Positions 53,101 through 62,200 of a DNA stretch of 64,000 nt are shown here, in pieces; position 1 is the first letter of the stretch, and each line of letters starts with the position of its first letter. The position numbers and the translations under genes were made by a program. Origin of the DNA: Pontibacter mangrovi. GTDB lineage: Bacteria; Bacteroidota; Bacteroidia; Cytophagales; Hymenobacteraceae. The DNA is taken from NCBI RefSeq assembly GCF_006385705.1, contig NZ_VFRQ01000013.1, positions 1-64,000 on the forward strand, given 5' to 3'. The notes below the pieces were generated by a model, which saw nothing but the letters and a program-made list of their open reading frames with translations, ran no database searches and was not told the origin of the DNA.

Positions 53101-56100
53101 CCGTCGGGGTAACCGAAACCACCTTGGTTACAGTAGGCTCCTGGATGGTGACTGTTTGGGTGACGGCGCAATCATTTGCATCCGTAACGGTCACTGAGTA
53201 AGTGCCGGCAGTTAAGCCGGAGGCTGTAGCCCCCACACCTCCAGACGGTGACCAGCGGTAGGTATAGGCACCCGTTCCGCCCGTCGCCGTCACCGTGGCC
53301 TCCCCGTCACGACCGCCCACAGTGGTCACAGAAGTGGTAGCAACAGAGGCATAAAGCGCGGCCGGCTGGGTAATGGTGACAGAGGCCGTGGCAACACAAT
53401 TGTTGGCATCTGTAATGGTAACAGTGTAGTTACCGGCCAAAAGGCCGGTTGCCGACGGCGTGCTGGCGCCGTTGCTCCAGCTATACTTGTAGGGGGCGGT
53501 GCCGCCTGCAGCCGTAACTGTGGCGGCGCCATTGGTGCCGCCGTTGCAGGCGACGTTCGTCTGCGAGGAAACCGAGGCGTAAAGCGCGGCTGGCTGCGAG
53601 ATGAGAACCTGCACACTTGCCTCCTGCCCGTTTGCATCGGTTACAGTTGCTGCATAATACCCTGCCGAAAGGCCTGAGGCGGTAGCACCCGCACCGCCAG
53701 ACGGTGACCAGCTGTAGGTGTATGGACCGGCTCCCCCGGAGGCGCTTACCGTGGCCGACCCGTTAGATCCTCCGTTACAGCTCACGTTTTCGCTAGAGGA
53801 AATAATAACCGAGAGCGGAGGGAAAGAACGTGCAATATCCAGCGCATACGTCTTGGTGGTGCCGTCTTGCGCGGTTACAACTATTGGAACATGTTTTGTA
53901 TTTCCGGCAGTTAACGCAATCGTTTTTGCGCTGCCGCTTGCCACCACGGATCCGTCTACTGTCACGGTAGCCTTTGTATCGGCAAGGGAAGGCGTGATCG
54001 CAATAGAAGCGACATCATGGGCAACGGCAACCGTGTAGCCTGCCGTTCCCTGGTCAAAGGCAGGGGCTAAGCTTCCTGCGCTCAGGCTGATACTGGCAAG
54101 GTTCGCATTCGAGGATTTGACAACCTGCAGGCTCTGTGTGGCTGTCGTTTCGCGGTATACTTCGGTAACAGGCGCCGTTGCTGTGATAGTTGTTGTTCCA
54201 TCTCCGTTTAGGGTCACGGTATTGCCTGACACGCTGGCTACCGCCGTATTCGAGCTTGCGTACGTTAAGGCCACTCTGCTGGTGGCGCTTGCCGTCAGCG
54301 TAAAGGCCGGGTCTGAGGCCTGCTTTGTGGCAAGCGCAGGGAAGCTCAGGATATGCTCGTCCTTTTCACCTGCCCTGGCATATTCAATCAGGTTGACAAA
54401 CAGCTTTTTACCGGTTTCGGTCCATTTGTCCGGGGCCTGCCGGAATCCCCAGTAAAAAAGCTCTTTGCCCTCTCTGTAAAGCAGGCTATGGGACTGACCA
54501 CTGTTAAGACCTAACCAGCTGACAACATTGGCATATTGGCTATCCGTCATCCTGCCCATGTAATAAGCCTCCACAGATTCCGGGTTTTGAAGCACTTGGA
54601 TGATGTCCGCTGTGATCAGGTTCGGCTGGTTAAAGACGGCGCTGCTCCTAGCCTTGTAGCCTACATCCTGGGTATCTCCCATGCTGCCTCCTGATTTAGT
54701 ATAGTACCCACCGATGGCGGAAGCATACTTCATGGCACTGTAGGTGACCCCTATGAGCGGCTTGCCTGAAGCTTTCAGCAGCTGGGCCTTCGTCGCATCC
54801 AGACCGGCATAAGCCTCATACCCCATTACGGCCACATCAGCGCTGGCCAGGTCGGCAGCAGTAAGGCCAGCCATATTGACCAGCATCACGGCATAACCCA
54901 TATTATTCAGGTAAGTCTCATAGGCAAGCGCGGGAGCCCCTGAAACGTTATCTGTCAGGTATAAAATATTGCCTATCCCGGCACGTGAGACTGTAACCGT
55001 GTAGGTTTTGGTGCTGCCATCCTGTGCGGTGACAAGTGTCGAAATGGTATTGGTCCCTACTTTCAGGGAGATCTCCTGAGATGCATGACCGCTGACAACG
55101 GCAGCACCATTCACGGTTACCGTGGCATTCGCATCTGCCATAACCGGCCTAAGCGTCACAGAAGTAGTGGCTGTCGGAACAGCCGCTGTGTAAGAGGTTG
55201 TCGCTGCTCCAAAAGCCGGCGAAAGTATCCCCGAGGACAGTGTTAGACCTGACAGGTTGGCGTTGGAAGAAAGAGCTGGCGCTCCGGCGGTTGTTCTTTC
55301 GTAGGAATAACCACCTCCGCTCCCCCCCGAAGACCAGGAGAGGAATTTAATTCCAATGTAAATATCTTCTGCGATCAAATGCAGGACAGCGTCCTTGCCT
55401 ATCATACTTGGCGGTGCCCAACCGTTAAAATCCGTCCAATCCCTATAGGTCAATGTAGCATAATTGTCAAGGGTACCGTATGCCCATTCTGTGTTAGCTG
55501 GCGAATTAGCAAAATTATATCCAGGCTCCTGCTTGCTATTGAACAGCCCTTCTACATTTTTACGGGTCAACCAGGTTTGATCCGTCAGCCTGTCCTGGTT
55601 GGCAGCCTGGGTGTAATCAGCATTATTTGCTTTTGTAAAAGTAATCTTCGGCCCATTCCAAATGGTAGGTCCTGCTACGTTCGAAGTAGTGAAGGACACC
55701 TGGTTCCCATACGCCGTACCGGCTGCGTTAACAGCATAGGCACGCACATAATAAGTGGTCGTCGTGTTTAGGCCCGTGAGTTTAGCGGAAAAGCTTCCTG
55801 AGCCACTCCCCGCAACCATCTTCGAATTAACCGTGGTAGGGTTCTGGGAAGTAGACCAAACAATGCCACGTTCTGTAATGGCGCCTCCGCCAGTACCCGT
55901 GATACTAGCCGGCACGGTTGCAAAGGTCCCCCCCACACCTGTAGCCGCACTGGTTGTAAGCGAAGCCAAATTGATGGCCGCCGGCCCTACTTTAATATCA
56001 TCCACGATATAATATAGGAGGGCTTTGAAGTTAAAGGTAACGGATGTCACCCCTACATTTTCAGCATAATTGATGGTGGTGTTCGCATCGTTGACCGTGT

Positions 56101-56575
56101 AGGTTTTAACCGTCATGCCCTCATCCTGCAGGCTGACCGTGTAGATGGGCGGCACACCGGGATAGGGACTCATGCTTGACTGCTTCAGCCACAGCCCGAA
56201 GAACTGGAAACGGCCACCGTCTGTTCGTTTGAGGGTGAAACTGTCACCGCCGGAGCCGTCCTTCCGCAGGGCTGCAGAACTTCCGTTTCCTCCGGAAGCA
56301 AGGTTGGTAAAGGAGCCGTTTCCGCCTGAGGTGAGCGTGTAGCTCACGCCCCCTATTTGTACGGTCGCCGTGGTGTTCCAGGGCCAGGAGGAGGACTTTC
56401 CGCTTAAAGCGGCCGGAGAGGAAAAGTCATAGGTTTGCTGCGCTTGCAGCTGAAAGGAGAGGAGAACTCCCCACAAAAGGATAAGGCATGCCCATAGCCG
56501 CTTCAGGTTTAACCTGCGTGGCGCGCACAGCATGCCCTTTACCTCTCCCCCAGAGGTAAAAGCATCATGGTTCAT
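50150..56575 (-). CDS. Giant T9SS type B cargo/adhesin with gliding-motility C-terminal domain
   Basis: A 2141-residue secreted protein. A long N-terminal extension precedes a hydrophobic signal at about residues 24-46. Approximate layout: 48-205 carbohydrate-binding-like sandwich; 206-298 fibronectin-III-like; 438-530 cadherin-like; 535-732 periplasmic amidotransferase-like (NILYLTDNVSGAPALAYETY); 825-915 second cadherin-like; 918-1148 three SprB repeats (ENVSCNGGSNGSATVSASGG and kin); 1475-1762 three Ig-like repeats of about 96 residues each; and 2050-2141 the gliding-motility/CHU C-terminal domain (AFSPDGDGINDTWF). The last is a type B sorting signal. It should be displayed on the surface or released, for adhesion or polymer binding. 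A promoter lies just upstream and PorP/SprF follows. Confidence 0.93.
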   Translation of the reverse strand: MNHDAFTSGGEVKGMLCAPRRLNLKRLWACLILLWGVLLSFQLQAQQTYDFSSPAALSGKSSSWPWNTTATVQIGGVSYTLTSGGNGSFTNLASGGNGSSAALRKDGSGGDSFTLKRTDGGRFQFFGLWLKQSSMSPYPGVPPIYTVSLQDEGMTVKTYTVNDANTTINYAENVGVTSVTFNFKALLYYIVDDIKVGPAAINLASLTTSAATGVGGTFATVPASITGTGGGAITERGIVWSTSQNPTTVNSKMVAGSGSGSFSAKLTGLNTTTTYYVRAYAVNAAGTAYGNQVSFTTSNVAGPTIWNGPKITFTKANNADYTQAANQDRLTDQTWLTRKNVEGLFNSKQEPGYNFANSPANTEWAYGTLDNYATLTYRDWTDFNGWAPPSMIGKDAVLHLIAEDIYIGIKFLSWSSGGSGGGYSYERTTAGAPALSSNANLSGLTLSSGILSPAFGAATTSYTAAVPTATTSVTLRPVMADANATVTVNGAAVVSGHASQEISLKVGTNTISTLVTAQDGSTKTYTVTVSRAGIGNILYLTDNVSGAPALAYETYLNNMGYAVMLVNMAGLTAADLASADVAVMGYEAYAGLDATKAQLLKASGKPLIGVTYSAMKYASAIGGYYTKSGGSMGDTQDVGYKARSSAVFNQPNLITADIIQVLQNPESVEAYYMGRMTDSQYANVVSWLGLNSGQSHSLLYREGKELFYWGFRQAPDKWTETGKKLFVNLIEYARAGEKDEHILSFPALATKQASDPAFTLTASATSRVALTYASSNTAVASVSGNTVTLNGDGTTTITATAPVTEVYRETTATQSLQVVKSSNANLASISLSAGSLAPAFDQGTAGYTVAVAHDVASIAITPSLADTKATVTVDGSVVASGSAKTIALTAGNTKHVPIVVTAQDGTTKTYALDIARSFPPLSVIISSSENVSCNGGSNGSATVSASGGAGPYTYSWSPSGGAGATASGLSAGYYAATVTDANGQEASVQVLISQPAALYASVSSQTNVACNGGTNGAATVTAAGGTAPYKYSWSNGASTPSATGLLAGNYTVTITDANNCVATASVTITQPAALYASVATTSVTTVGGRDGEATVTATGGTGAYTYRWSPSGGVGATASGLTAGTYSVTVTDANDCAVTQTVTIQEPTVTKVVSVTPTAASPTNAAAVNFSVVFDQPVSGVSAGNFSLTASGVSGANITGVTPVNSTTYLVTLHTGTVSGELSLSFNNDAGLSLEVENLPFTGSEKYVVDKDKPLVTGVMDKGFYNSTVTIGFNEGTAQLNGSAFASGTMLSAEGAYTLVVTDAAANATTLSFTIDRTNPVVNGVADRGTYNTDRTIGFDEGTATLNGVSFTKGTVVREEGAYTLTVRDAATNTTTVTFEIDKTSPTGALAINNGGGFTNTLAVTLQITAADAGGTGVTEMRIFNSGGTPGAWEPVSATKAWTLSSGEGAKTVQAELKDAAGNIALLASQITYDATRPRVAVSSEVSAATNAAFGVTFTFSEGVDGFAVEDIRVENGVASAFTKVSGEVYTAFISPAAEGVVKVSIAADKAVDPALNGNAASNEVTAVYDLTKPGIALHAIAAEHVNAPFTMTFGFSEPVTGFTLADIVVTNGAAAYLESANGQEYTAVITPAEDGAVQVAVAAGAAFDAAANGNEASAVLSRLYDATKPTVTVATTAADPTNAPFTATFSFSEEVLGFELGDITVTNGAASEFIKVDGQTYTVLVTPAADGEVGVALAAGVARDEATNPSQASEALRRRYDATAPAGYAVSFHTSRVDITNVTATDLSITGAEVGTSYTYAISSENGGTPVTGTAQVSEASFELRALDLSGLNDGTLNVTLYLVDPAGNRGADARAQVVKITRDIVAVTAPALVKVPIRTTYANVPLPAKVAVTYATGEKEELPVTWSQGDYNGLVAGAYALTGELVLAPMTTNLSSRTAGITVEVQPNKVPTALSFSTASFKPEATAAEAIGSFTTTDADDDTFSYALVEGEGSEDNGLFELRGEELYLKSNKGLSGITQLSIRVRSTDPYENTIEKSFTLSKRLYAKPQDELKIVNAFSPDGDGINDTWFIPELRFYNQVEIEVFDRSGVRLFHTTNPEEGWNGKDANGQVRKGAFLFIVQVGDINLVKKGVVTILKK
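51290..52150 (-). repeat. Three Ig-like repeats within the giant adhesin gene
   Basis: Three units of about 288 bp encode segments like TNAPFTATFSFSEEVLGFEL, then ITVTNGAAS and YTVLVTPAADGEV. Protein identity between copies is moderate to high. Confidence 0.7.
53130..53820 (-). repeat. Three SprB-type repeats within the giant adhesin gene
   Basis: Three consecutive copies of about 230 bp encode the unit with N(V/A)xCNGGxNG, PYxYxWS and YxxTVTDANxC. The DNA is also partly conserved between copies, so recombination could change copy number. Confidence 0.7.
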
Positions 56576-56623
56576 AAAAGGTTGGGTTGGTAGAAGTTAA
56601 ACTATATAATTCACTTTTTCCCA

Positions 56624-56653
56624 CAAAAGTAGAGCGAAATTCCTAGTAAACAA
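56624..56653 (-). promoter_or_regulatory. Promoter of the T9SS-type operon
   Basis: The minus strand reads TTG, 19 bases, TACTTTTG, matching the Bacteroidota consensus at both boxes and in spacing. The predicted start is near 56617, giving a leader of about 40 bases before the adhesin ATG at 56575. Confidence 0.75.
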
Positions 56654-57136
56654 CAGCTTACACCATGTCATTCAATTATTTATACAAGACACTTAAATTG
56701 TTCCATAAAACGATATTAGGACAAGTCATTCTTAAGTTTCACTCAGCTAGGATCTGCAGCTAAGCAACTGTTTCTAAGCTAGCTAGTCAATAGCTCCGCA
56801 GGTGAGACGGTGGAAGCGTGCAGGAGAAGAGACAGGGAGTAAGAGAGATGGCCGAAGGGTTAAGCCCCCCCGCTGGCATGGTGCCAGGGCAGGCATACAG
56901 GCCTCTTGATGTGAAACAAGTCTAAGCGCAGTTTCCACATGGGTTTTCAGGCAAAGGAACACGAAGAAGATGGTACGTTACCGTAGATGGTATGTTACCA
57001 CTCATGCCGGTGGCGATGTAGGGCAAGGCCAGTGAGCCTGGAGCTTTGTGAAGGTGAGCATGCCGCCGCACACAGCATGCAGCGCTTATCATTAAAACCA
57101 GGGATTGAATGCCTGGTTGGTTTCCCGTTGGCATTT
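56654..57136. other. Intergenic region with a short direct repeat
   Basis: No gene is convincing; a minus-strand frame at 56922-57140 is open but unlike a protein. TGGTACGTTACC (56971-56982) and TGGTATGTTACC (56988-56999) form a direct repeat with a 17-base period. Each has GGTA/TACC half-symmetry, which could be a tandem protein-binding site. Confidence 0.4.
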
Positions 57137-57559
57137 TCAAGCACTGTCGGACGAGTCTACGCTTAAGAGCCAGGACCTGGCATCGTCGTAAAACCGAAAC
57201 TCACTGAACTCAAAGGGCAGTCCCCCGATATCCAGCTTGCGTTTCATGCTGTCTGAGCTCATTTGGCTGAACACATCCTCTGCCTGGACACGGGCCATCC
57301 GTTTGATATCCGCAGAGAAGGTCAAAAACTGAGGGAGCCACTCCCTGGCTGTCCACTCCTGGTCCACCATCCGCACTACTTTAGCCAGCCGGTAATCAGC
57401 CAACCAAAGCCTCACGTCATACTGCCGCACGGTGCTCAGGTACTGCGCCAACCCCTTCCGGTAGGCTTTGTTTGGAGCATAAGACAACCATTTCGTCTCC
57501 ACCAGCTTGCATTCCGGCATCTAATGAATTTCAAGATACTCAGACTCGAAAAGAAGCAT
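57137..57559 (-). pseudogene. SpoIIAA/STAS-like hypothetical gene interrupted by an amber codon
   Basis: The clear open frame 57137-57520 codes for 127 residues beginning MPECKLVETKWLSYAPNKAY. Directly upstream and in the same frame is ATG at 57559 followed by 12 codons, MLLFESEYLEIH, and then TAG at 57521-57523. The first domain strand of this Bacteroidota family normally reads like FENEYLxIxYxPE, so the amber replaces what should be a tyrosine. Either the gene is a recent pseudogene, or the ribosome restarts at the ATG that immediately follows the stop (TAGATG), giving a shortened protein. A C-terminal domain with QEWTAREWLPQFLTFSAD and YDDARSWLLS is intact. The function of the family is unknown. 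Confidence 0.6.
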
Positions 57560-57812
57560 AAGTGCAATACGTTTAGCTGCACCTTCGGGGCACATCTATT
57601 GTTAAACTAGTTAAGACCTTACTGAACGGAGCAAACCAGCCCTCCTACATAATGCAAAGGAGGCGCGTTGGGTACCGGCCGTTTAAACGCCTCGTCACCC
57701 AATGCTCCTATTATAATTGCCCTTCACAATACAGAACTTCAGACCTGCTGCGGCAGCATTGTCTTCCTTACGGGAAAGATTTCTTTCTAGACTGATTTCT
57801 CCACAAAACCGG

Positions 57813-58238
57813 TTACTTTGTTGTCTGCCCGTTAAGCTGCTCGCCGAGTTTTTCATAGGCAAGGTCATTGGGCTCCCAAAGCTCGACCTTATTCCCTTCT
57901 AAGTCCAGGATGTGCACAAATTTTCCATAGTCATATGTTTCTATCGGATCGAGCACAGTGACACCGTTATTTGCCAATTCCTCCACGAGCGCCTCCAGGT
58001 TCTCCACCCTGTAGTTTATCATAAACTCCTTTGCAGATGGCTCAAAGTATTGGGTACTTTCTCCGAAGGGACTCCAGTTCGTAAATCCTTTTTTGGTATT
58101 ATCGGCACCCTGGTACCATTCGAACACCGCCCCATAGGGATTGGTGTTAAGGCCAAGGTTAGTCTTGTACCATTCCTTCACGGCATTCGGGTCTTTGCAC
58201 TTAAAAAAAATGCCTCCTATACCTGTTACTTTCTTCAT
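57813..58238 (-). CDS. VOC family (glyoxalase/bleomycin resistance-like) protein
   Basis: The 141-residue protein has the two beta-alpha-beta-beta-beta units of the vicinal oxygen chelate fold: KVTGIGGIFFKCKDPNAVKE and WYKTNLGL in the first, and FMINYRVENLEALVEELANN with YGKFVHILDLEGNKVELWEP in the second. The final Glu in VELWEP is the usual metal ligand. It may be a lyase or dioxygenase-like enzyme or a binding protein; the substrate is not predictable. It stands alone. Confidence 0.93.
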   Translation of the reverse strand: MKKVTGIGGIFFKCKDPNAVKEWYKTNLGLNTNPYGAVFEWYQGADNTKKGFTNWSPFGESTQYFEPSAKEFMINYRVENLEALVEELANNGVTVLDPIETYDYGKFVHILDLEGNKVELWEPNDLAYEKLGEQLNGQTTK

Positions 58239-58736
58239 TGTTAAGTGCGTTTTTATTGCTGAAAATTTTTCTTCGTCATATAGCAGGTGCAGCCCCCTCA
58301 GGGTGTGGTCAGTGCGCTTCCTGTTTCAGCTGTGAATCATACTATGTGTGACGCCTTCTGTTGTGAAGCGATTCGCGCTACTATCACAAGCCCCTGGAAG
58401 CATGTGATGCCGGCCTCCTTCTCTGATACCTTGCTAAAGGTAATAATTCGTTTTGAAGTGGAACAGCCTGGAGGCTGGGAAAAACTAAAAGAATAAACAG
58501 AACCGACCGCAAAGGCTTTCATGGCGAACACGCGCGCAGCTGCCCCACCTTGTTTTCATTTAAACTAACCTGAGTGGCTTTTCATCACCCATCTGGCATG
58601 CTGCCTCAGGCATATTAAGTGATTAATGTACAAGTCTGGCAAATAATTATGTAGACCCCATCAGCAGCCATGCAAGCTTCTCAAACCTGCGGGTAGTACA
58701 TATCAACCCAAAAGGCTGGCACTGGAACAGGTTCCC
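58239..58736. other. Intergenic region, no gene supported
   Basis: Short frames here are not protein-like. This should contain the VOC gene promoter on the minus strand. Confidence 0.4.
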
Positions 58737-58747
58737 CACCTTCAACC
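58737..58747. repeat. Target-site duplication, left copy
   Basis: CACCTTCAACC directly abuts the left terminal inverted repeat and is repeated exactly at 58882-58892. Confidence 0.75.
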
Positions 58748-58881
58748 CAATGCCGTCAACTTAAGAAATATCTCGGGTTGCCTCCAGTATGACAGTCGCC
58801 CTTGCTGTGTCTTCTGACCAGCTAGTTGTTGGTGAGAACACGCAACAACGGCAAACTTAAACGCTTAAGTTGACGGCATTG
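58748..58881. mobile_element. MITE-like non-autonomous element (134 bp)
   Basis: The ends are a perfect 18-bp inverted repeat, CAATGCCGTCAACTTAAG at 58748-58765 and its complement at 58864-58881. An exact 11-bp direct repeat flanks the element on both sides. The interior of 98 bp has no ORF. The structure is a complete transposition footprint without a transposase. The 11-bp duplication fits IS4-type transposases, which make 9-13 bp duplications (family knowledge), so an IS4-like element elsewhere in the genome with these ends is the likely driver. Confidence 0.8.
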
Positions 58882-58892
58882 CACCTTCAACC
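58882..58892. repeat. Target-site duplication, right copy
   Basis: This is the exact copy of CACCTTCAACC (58737-58747), directly next to the right terminal inverted repeat. Confidence 0.75.
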
Positions 58893-59272
58893 TCCTCTCA
58901 ACTCTCCCAGGAGCAGCACATTTTACGCTTCACTATTTATATATTTATTTTAAGAATACTAATCCATCTATAACATGGAATGTATTCCCACGCATAGAAT
59001 AATTCATCCCAAAAATGGAATTAATACATTTTGCTATATAAAATAATGTCATTGTTCTTTTTTTTGGTCAAAAAAATAACATTTAATCTACCACCTTCAA
59101 TATTAGCAATTTAGAATCAAACTTGGCTCTAGCCTGGCAGTTCATTCCAACGAAAATTCTAAAACTGGCACAATTTTCTCCTATATAGTTCCAATTAAAT
59201 ATTTATTGATGTTGAAACAGCAACATTGAATTGTACTTAAACCGCAATCAATATCCCCTAACCTAACTGCTT
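58893..59272. other. AT-rich upstream region of the T9SS type A cargo gene
   Basis: The stretch is strongly AT-rich from about 58930 to 59230 and should hold the promoter of the gene at 59273. I found no element matching both promoter boxes. Confidence 0.4.
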
Positions 59273-62200
59273 ATGCACCGACGTTTACCCTTACCATCTG
59301 CTGTGTCTTCAGGAGCTCCTGTGACCTTGTATCCGGAGGAGACATTTCGCCCTTCCTTTTACAGTCTCTTGTCCCTGAAGAAAAGTCTCAGGCTGCACAC
59401 CAAGCTGGCATTAGCCCTCTTTAGCTTCCTGGTATGTTTCATTAGCACGGCAACGGGACAGACACTCCGCAGCGCATGTGCCGGAAAACAAGAAACCTTT
59501 ACCGCCACCTATACAGGAAGCAGTAACAACACACGCTGGCAGTCCAGCACCAATGGCAACAACTGGTCTAACGTCACAAGCGGCACTTCATTTGGGCCTA
59601 ACAGGACCATGACCTGCACCGTAACTGCCGCCCCAAACCTGGACGGCAGACGCTATCGAGCCCAGTACCGCTCTGGCCGTAACTGGATCACTATTTCGAC
59701 CTTCCAGTTAGCGGTTGCCACCGCGCCCCCTGCCGGTCCGCTGGTAAGTGCAGCACCGGCCTGCCCCGGCAGTAGCACGACGCTGCTGGTGACCTCTCCT
59801 GACAACAGCTTTACCTACCGCTGGTACACGGCCCCTAACGGGGGAGGTTCGGTGCATACGGGAACATCCTTCACCACGCCAGCCCTGAGCAGCCCGGACA
59901 CCTATTACGTGGCTGCCGAGAATGCCTGCGGCACCAGCGCCCGCACTGCCGTGCCTGTCACTATCAGCCAGCTTCCTGCCAGTCCGACAGCCAATGACAA
60001 CGCCCGCACCGGGCCAGGCCCTGTCACGCTCAGAGCCGCCGGCGCCCCTGCAGGCGGAAGTTACCGCTGGTTCCTTTCCGACGGGACGCTTATCAACGGG
60101 GCTACCGGCGACAGCTATACTACGCCCACCCTTTCTTCGACGACCACTTACTATGTCGCCTCCCTCAATGCCCAGGGCTGTGAAAGCTCCCGGGTTGCCG
60201 TCACTGCGACCGTGCTGCCGGCCAGCCCGCCCAATACCTACTGCGCCGGGGAAAGCGTTCCCTTGGCTGTGCCCCAGCCTACTATATTTGAAGAACAGCG
60301 TAATTTGCAGTGGCAGGTTAGTACCGATGGGGAAAGCTGGGAAGACATCAAAGGTGCCACGCTCAACGACTACACCGTCATCGCCAGCCAGGCTAATAAC
60401 GGGTACAGCTACAGGGCACAATATGAATATAGGTACTGGTTTTTTGGTTGGTCTAGCTGGACTACGGAGACTAGCCCCGTGACTCAGGTCCTGGTCAGCC
60501 CTACCCCCGCACCGCCCACAACGAGCGGCGCGTCCCACTGCGGCGAGGGAATGGTCACCCTGACGGCCAGCGGCTCTACCGGGAGCTACAGGTGGTATGA
60601 GGCCATGGCCGGGGGGGCGCCAGTCGCCTCCGGCGCCGAATTCCAAACTATGATCACCACGAACACCACCTTCTACGTAGCTGCCGTCAACGCCAACGGG
60701 TGTGAAAGCATCCGGCGGGCCGTCACGGCTTCCGTAGGCCCCACGACGCGCGGAGGCTCGCGGACAGACGCCGGCCCGGTGGAGTTGTTCGCAGCTGGCG
60801 CCCCGGCAGGCGGGAGCTATCGCTGGTATACCCAGCCGTCGGGCGGCTCCCCGATCAGCGACGTAAGCGGTGGCCTGTATACCCCGGTTGTCAGCACCAC
60901 CACCACGTACTATGTCTCGATCCTTACCACGGACTGCGAGAGCACCAGAACCCCGGTAACGGCCACCATCACCCCGGCTTCGTTTACCGGCAACCTGGGG
61001 TCTAACGTGATACTGTTTCACGAAAATTTTAGCGGTTACTCAGGCAATGCGCCTGGCATGGGCGCAGGAGGCGGGCAGTGGGATCTCAAGCCCGTACTGG
61101 ATGCACCTGGAAATAGTACCGCGGCACAGGCATCCGGCAGGCACTATATCAGAACCAGTGCCTCCTCCGGCGCCTCCACCAGGTCTCTTACCCTCGATGA
61201 CGCCCTCTCGACGAAAGGCTATGAGCAGATTGGCGTCATCTGGTCCCACCGCAGCACCTTTGAAGACCAGCCTGACCGGAGGCCAAGCCTTTCGTTCAGC
61301 ACCGACAACGGCAGTACCTGGCGCAGGGTCTCGGGTTGGACCAACAACCTGAGCACCTCCTGGACATGGGCCAATAACGGCAACTACATCACGCTCCCGG
61401 CAGAAGCCTCGGACGCCGCCAGCCTTATGCTGCGTTGGGAGGTGGCCAACCACCCGGTCGGGGCGGCATATTACGCAGTGGATGACATCACCGTCATCGG
61501 CACCCCCACAAGCGGCTTGAATACCTTTAGTTGGAGCAGCCGCCCGGAGGGAGAAGACCCCTTCGTCATATCGGAACAATACCCGGAAGAGTACACCGTG
61601 GACGGGGTGGCGCTCACCTGGTCGATTGAAACGCTGAATACGGCCCCCTCGGTCAGGAAAGTGACCAGCAGCCAGTACCAGTCCACGCCAGTTCTGGCCA
61701 TCGTGCAGACAGGCGCTAATGACCAGGACAACAAGACCGTTATTTCCCTGGACTTGAGCAGCCCGGTCCAGGACCTGACCTTTTCCATTCTGGACGTAGA
61801 CAGGCAGCAGGGACAGTTCCGGGACGATCTCGAGATCCTGGGCTATAATGCCGGCGCCCCGGTTTCCCTGGATAAAAAGAACGTCATCCATACCTCCCAC
61901 CAGGACTTCACAGGAGGCAGGATAACAAGCCTGACGGATTACAATGATGTGGCCTCTGACTCGGGCGAAGGAAATGTGACGGTTACTTTCCGGCAAGCGG
62001 TTGACCGGGTGGTGATCAACTACCGGAACGCCGAGGCCAGCGGCAACCAGGGCATCGGGATACACGACCTGAAATGGGGCACCCCGATCATTACCCCGCT
62101 TCCCGTAGAGCTTGCCTCCTTTAGCGCCAAAGCCCAGCAGAACCAGGTAGTACTCAACTGGCGCACCGCCTCGGAGCTCAACAACGACCGCTTTGAAGTG

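Noticed and set aside
51290..53820. Repeats in the giant adhesin gene as a CRISPR-like array
   Set aside because: The repeats are 230-290 bp, in frame and encode recognised protein modules.
59708..61021. 437-codon minus-strand frame inside the same cargo gene
   Set aside because: It is an antisense shadow with low-complexity Gly/Arg/Ala composition and no recognisable domain.
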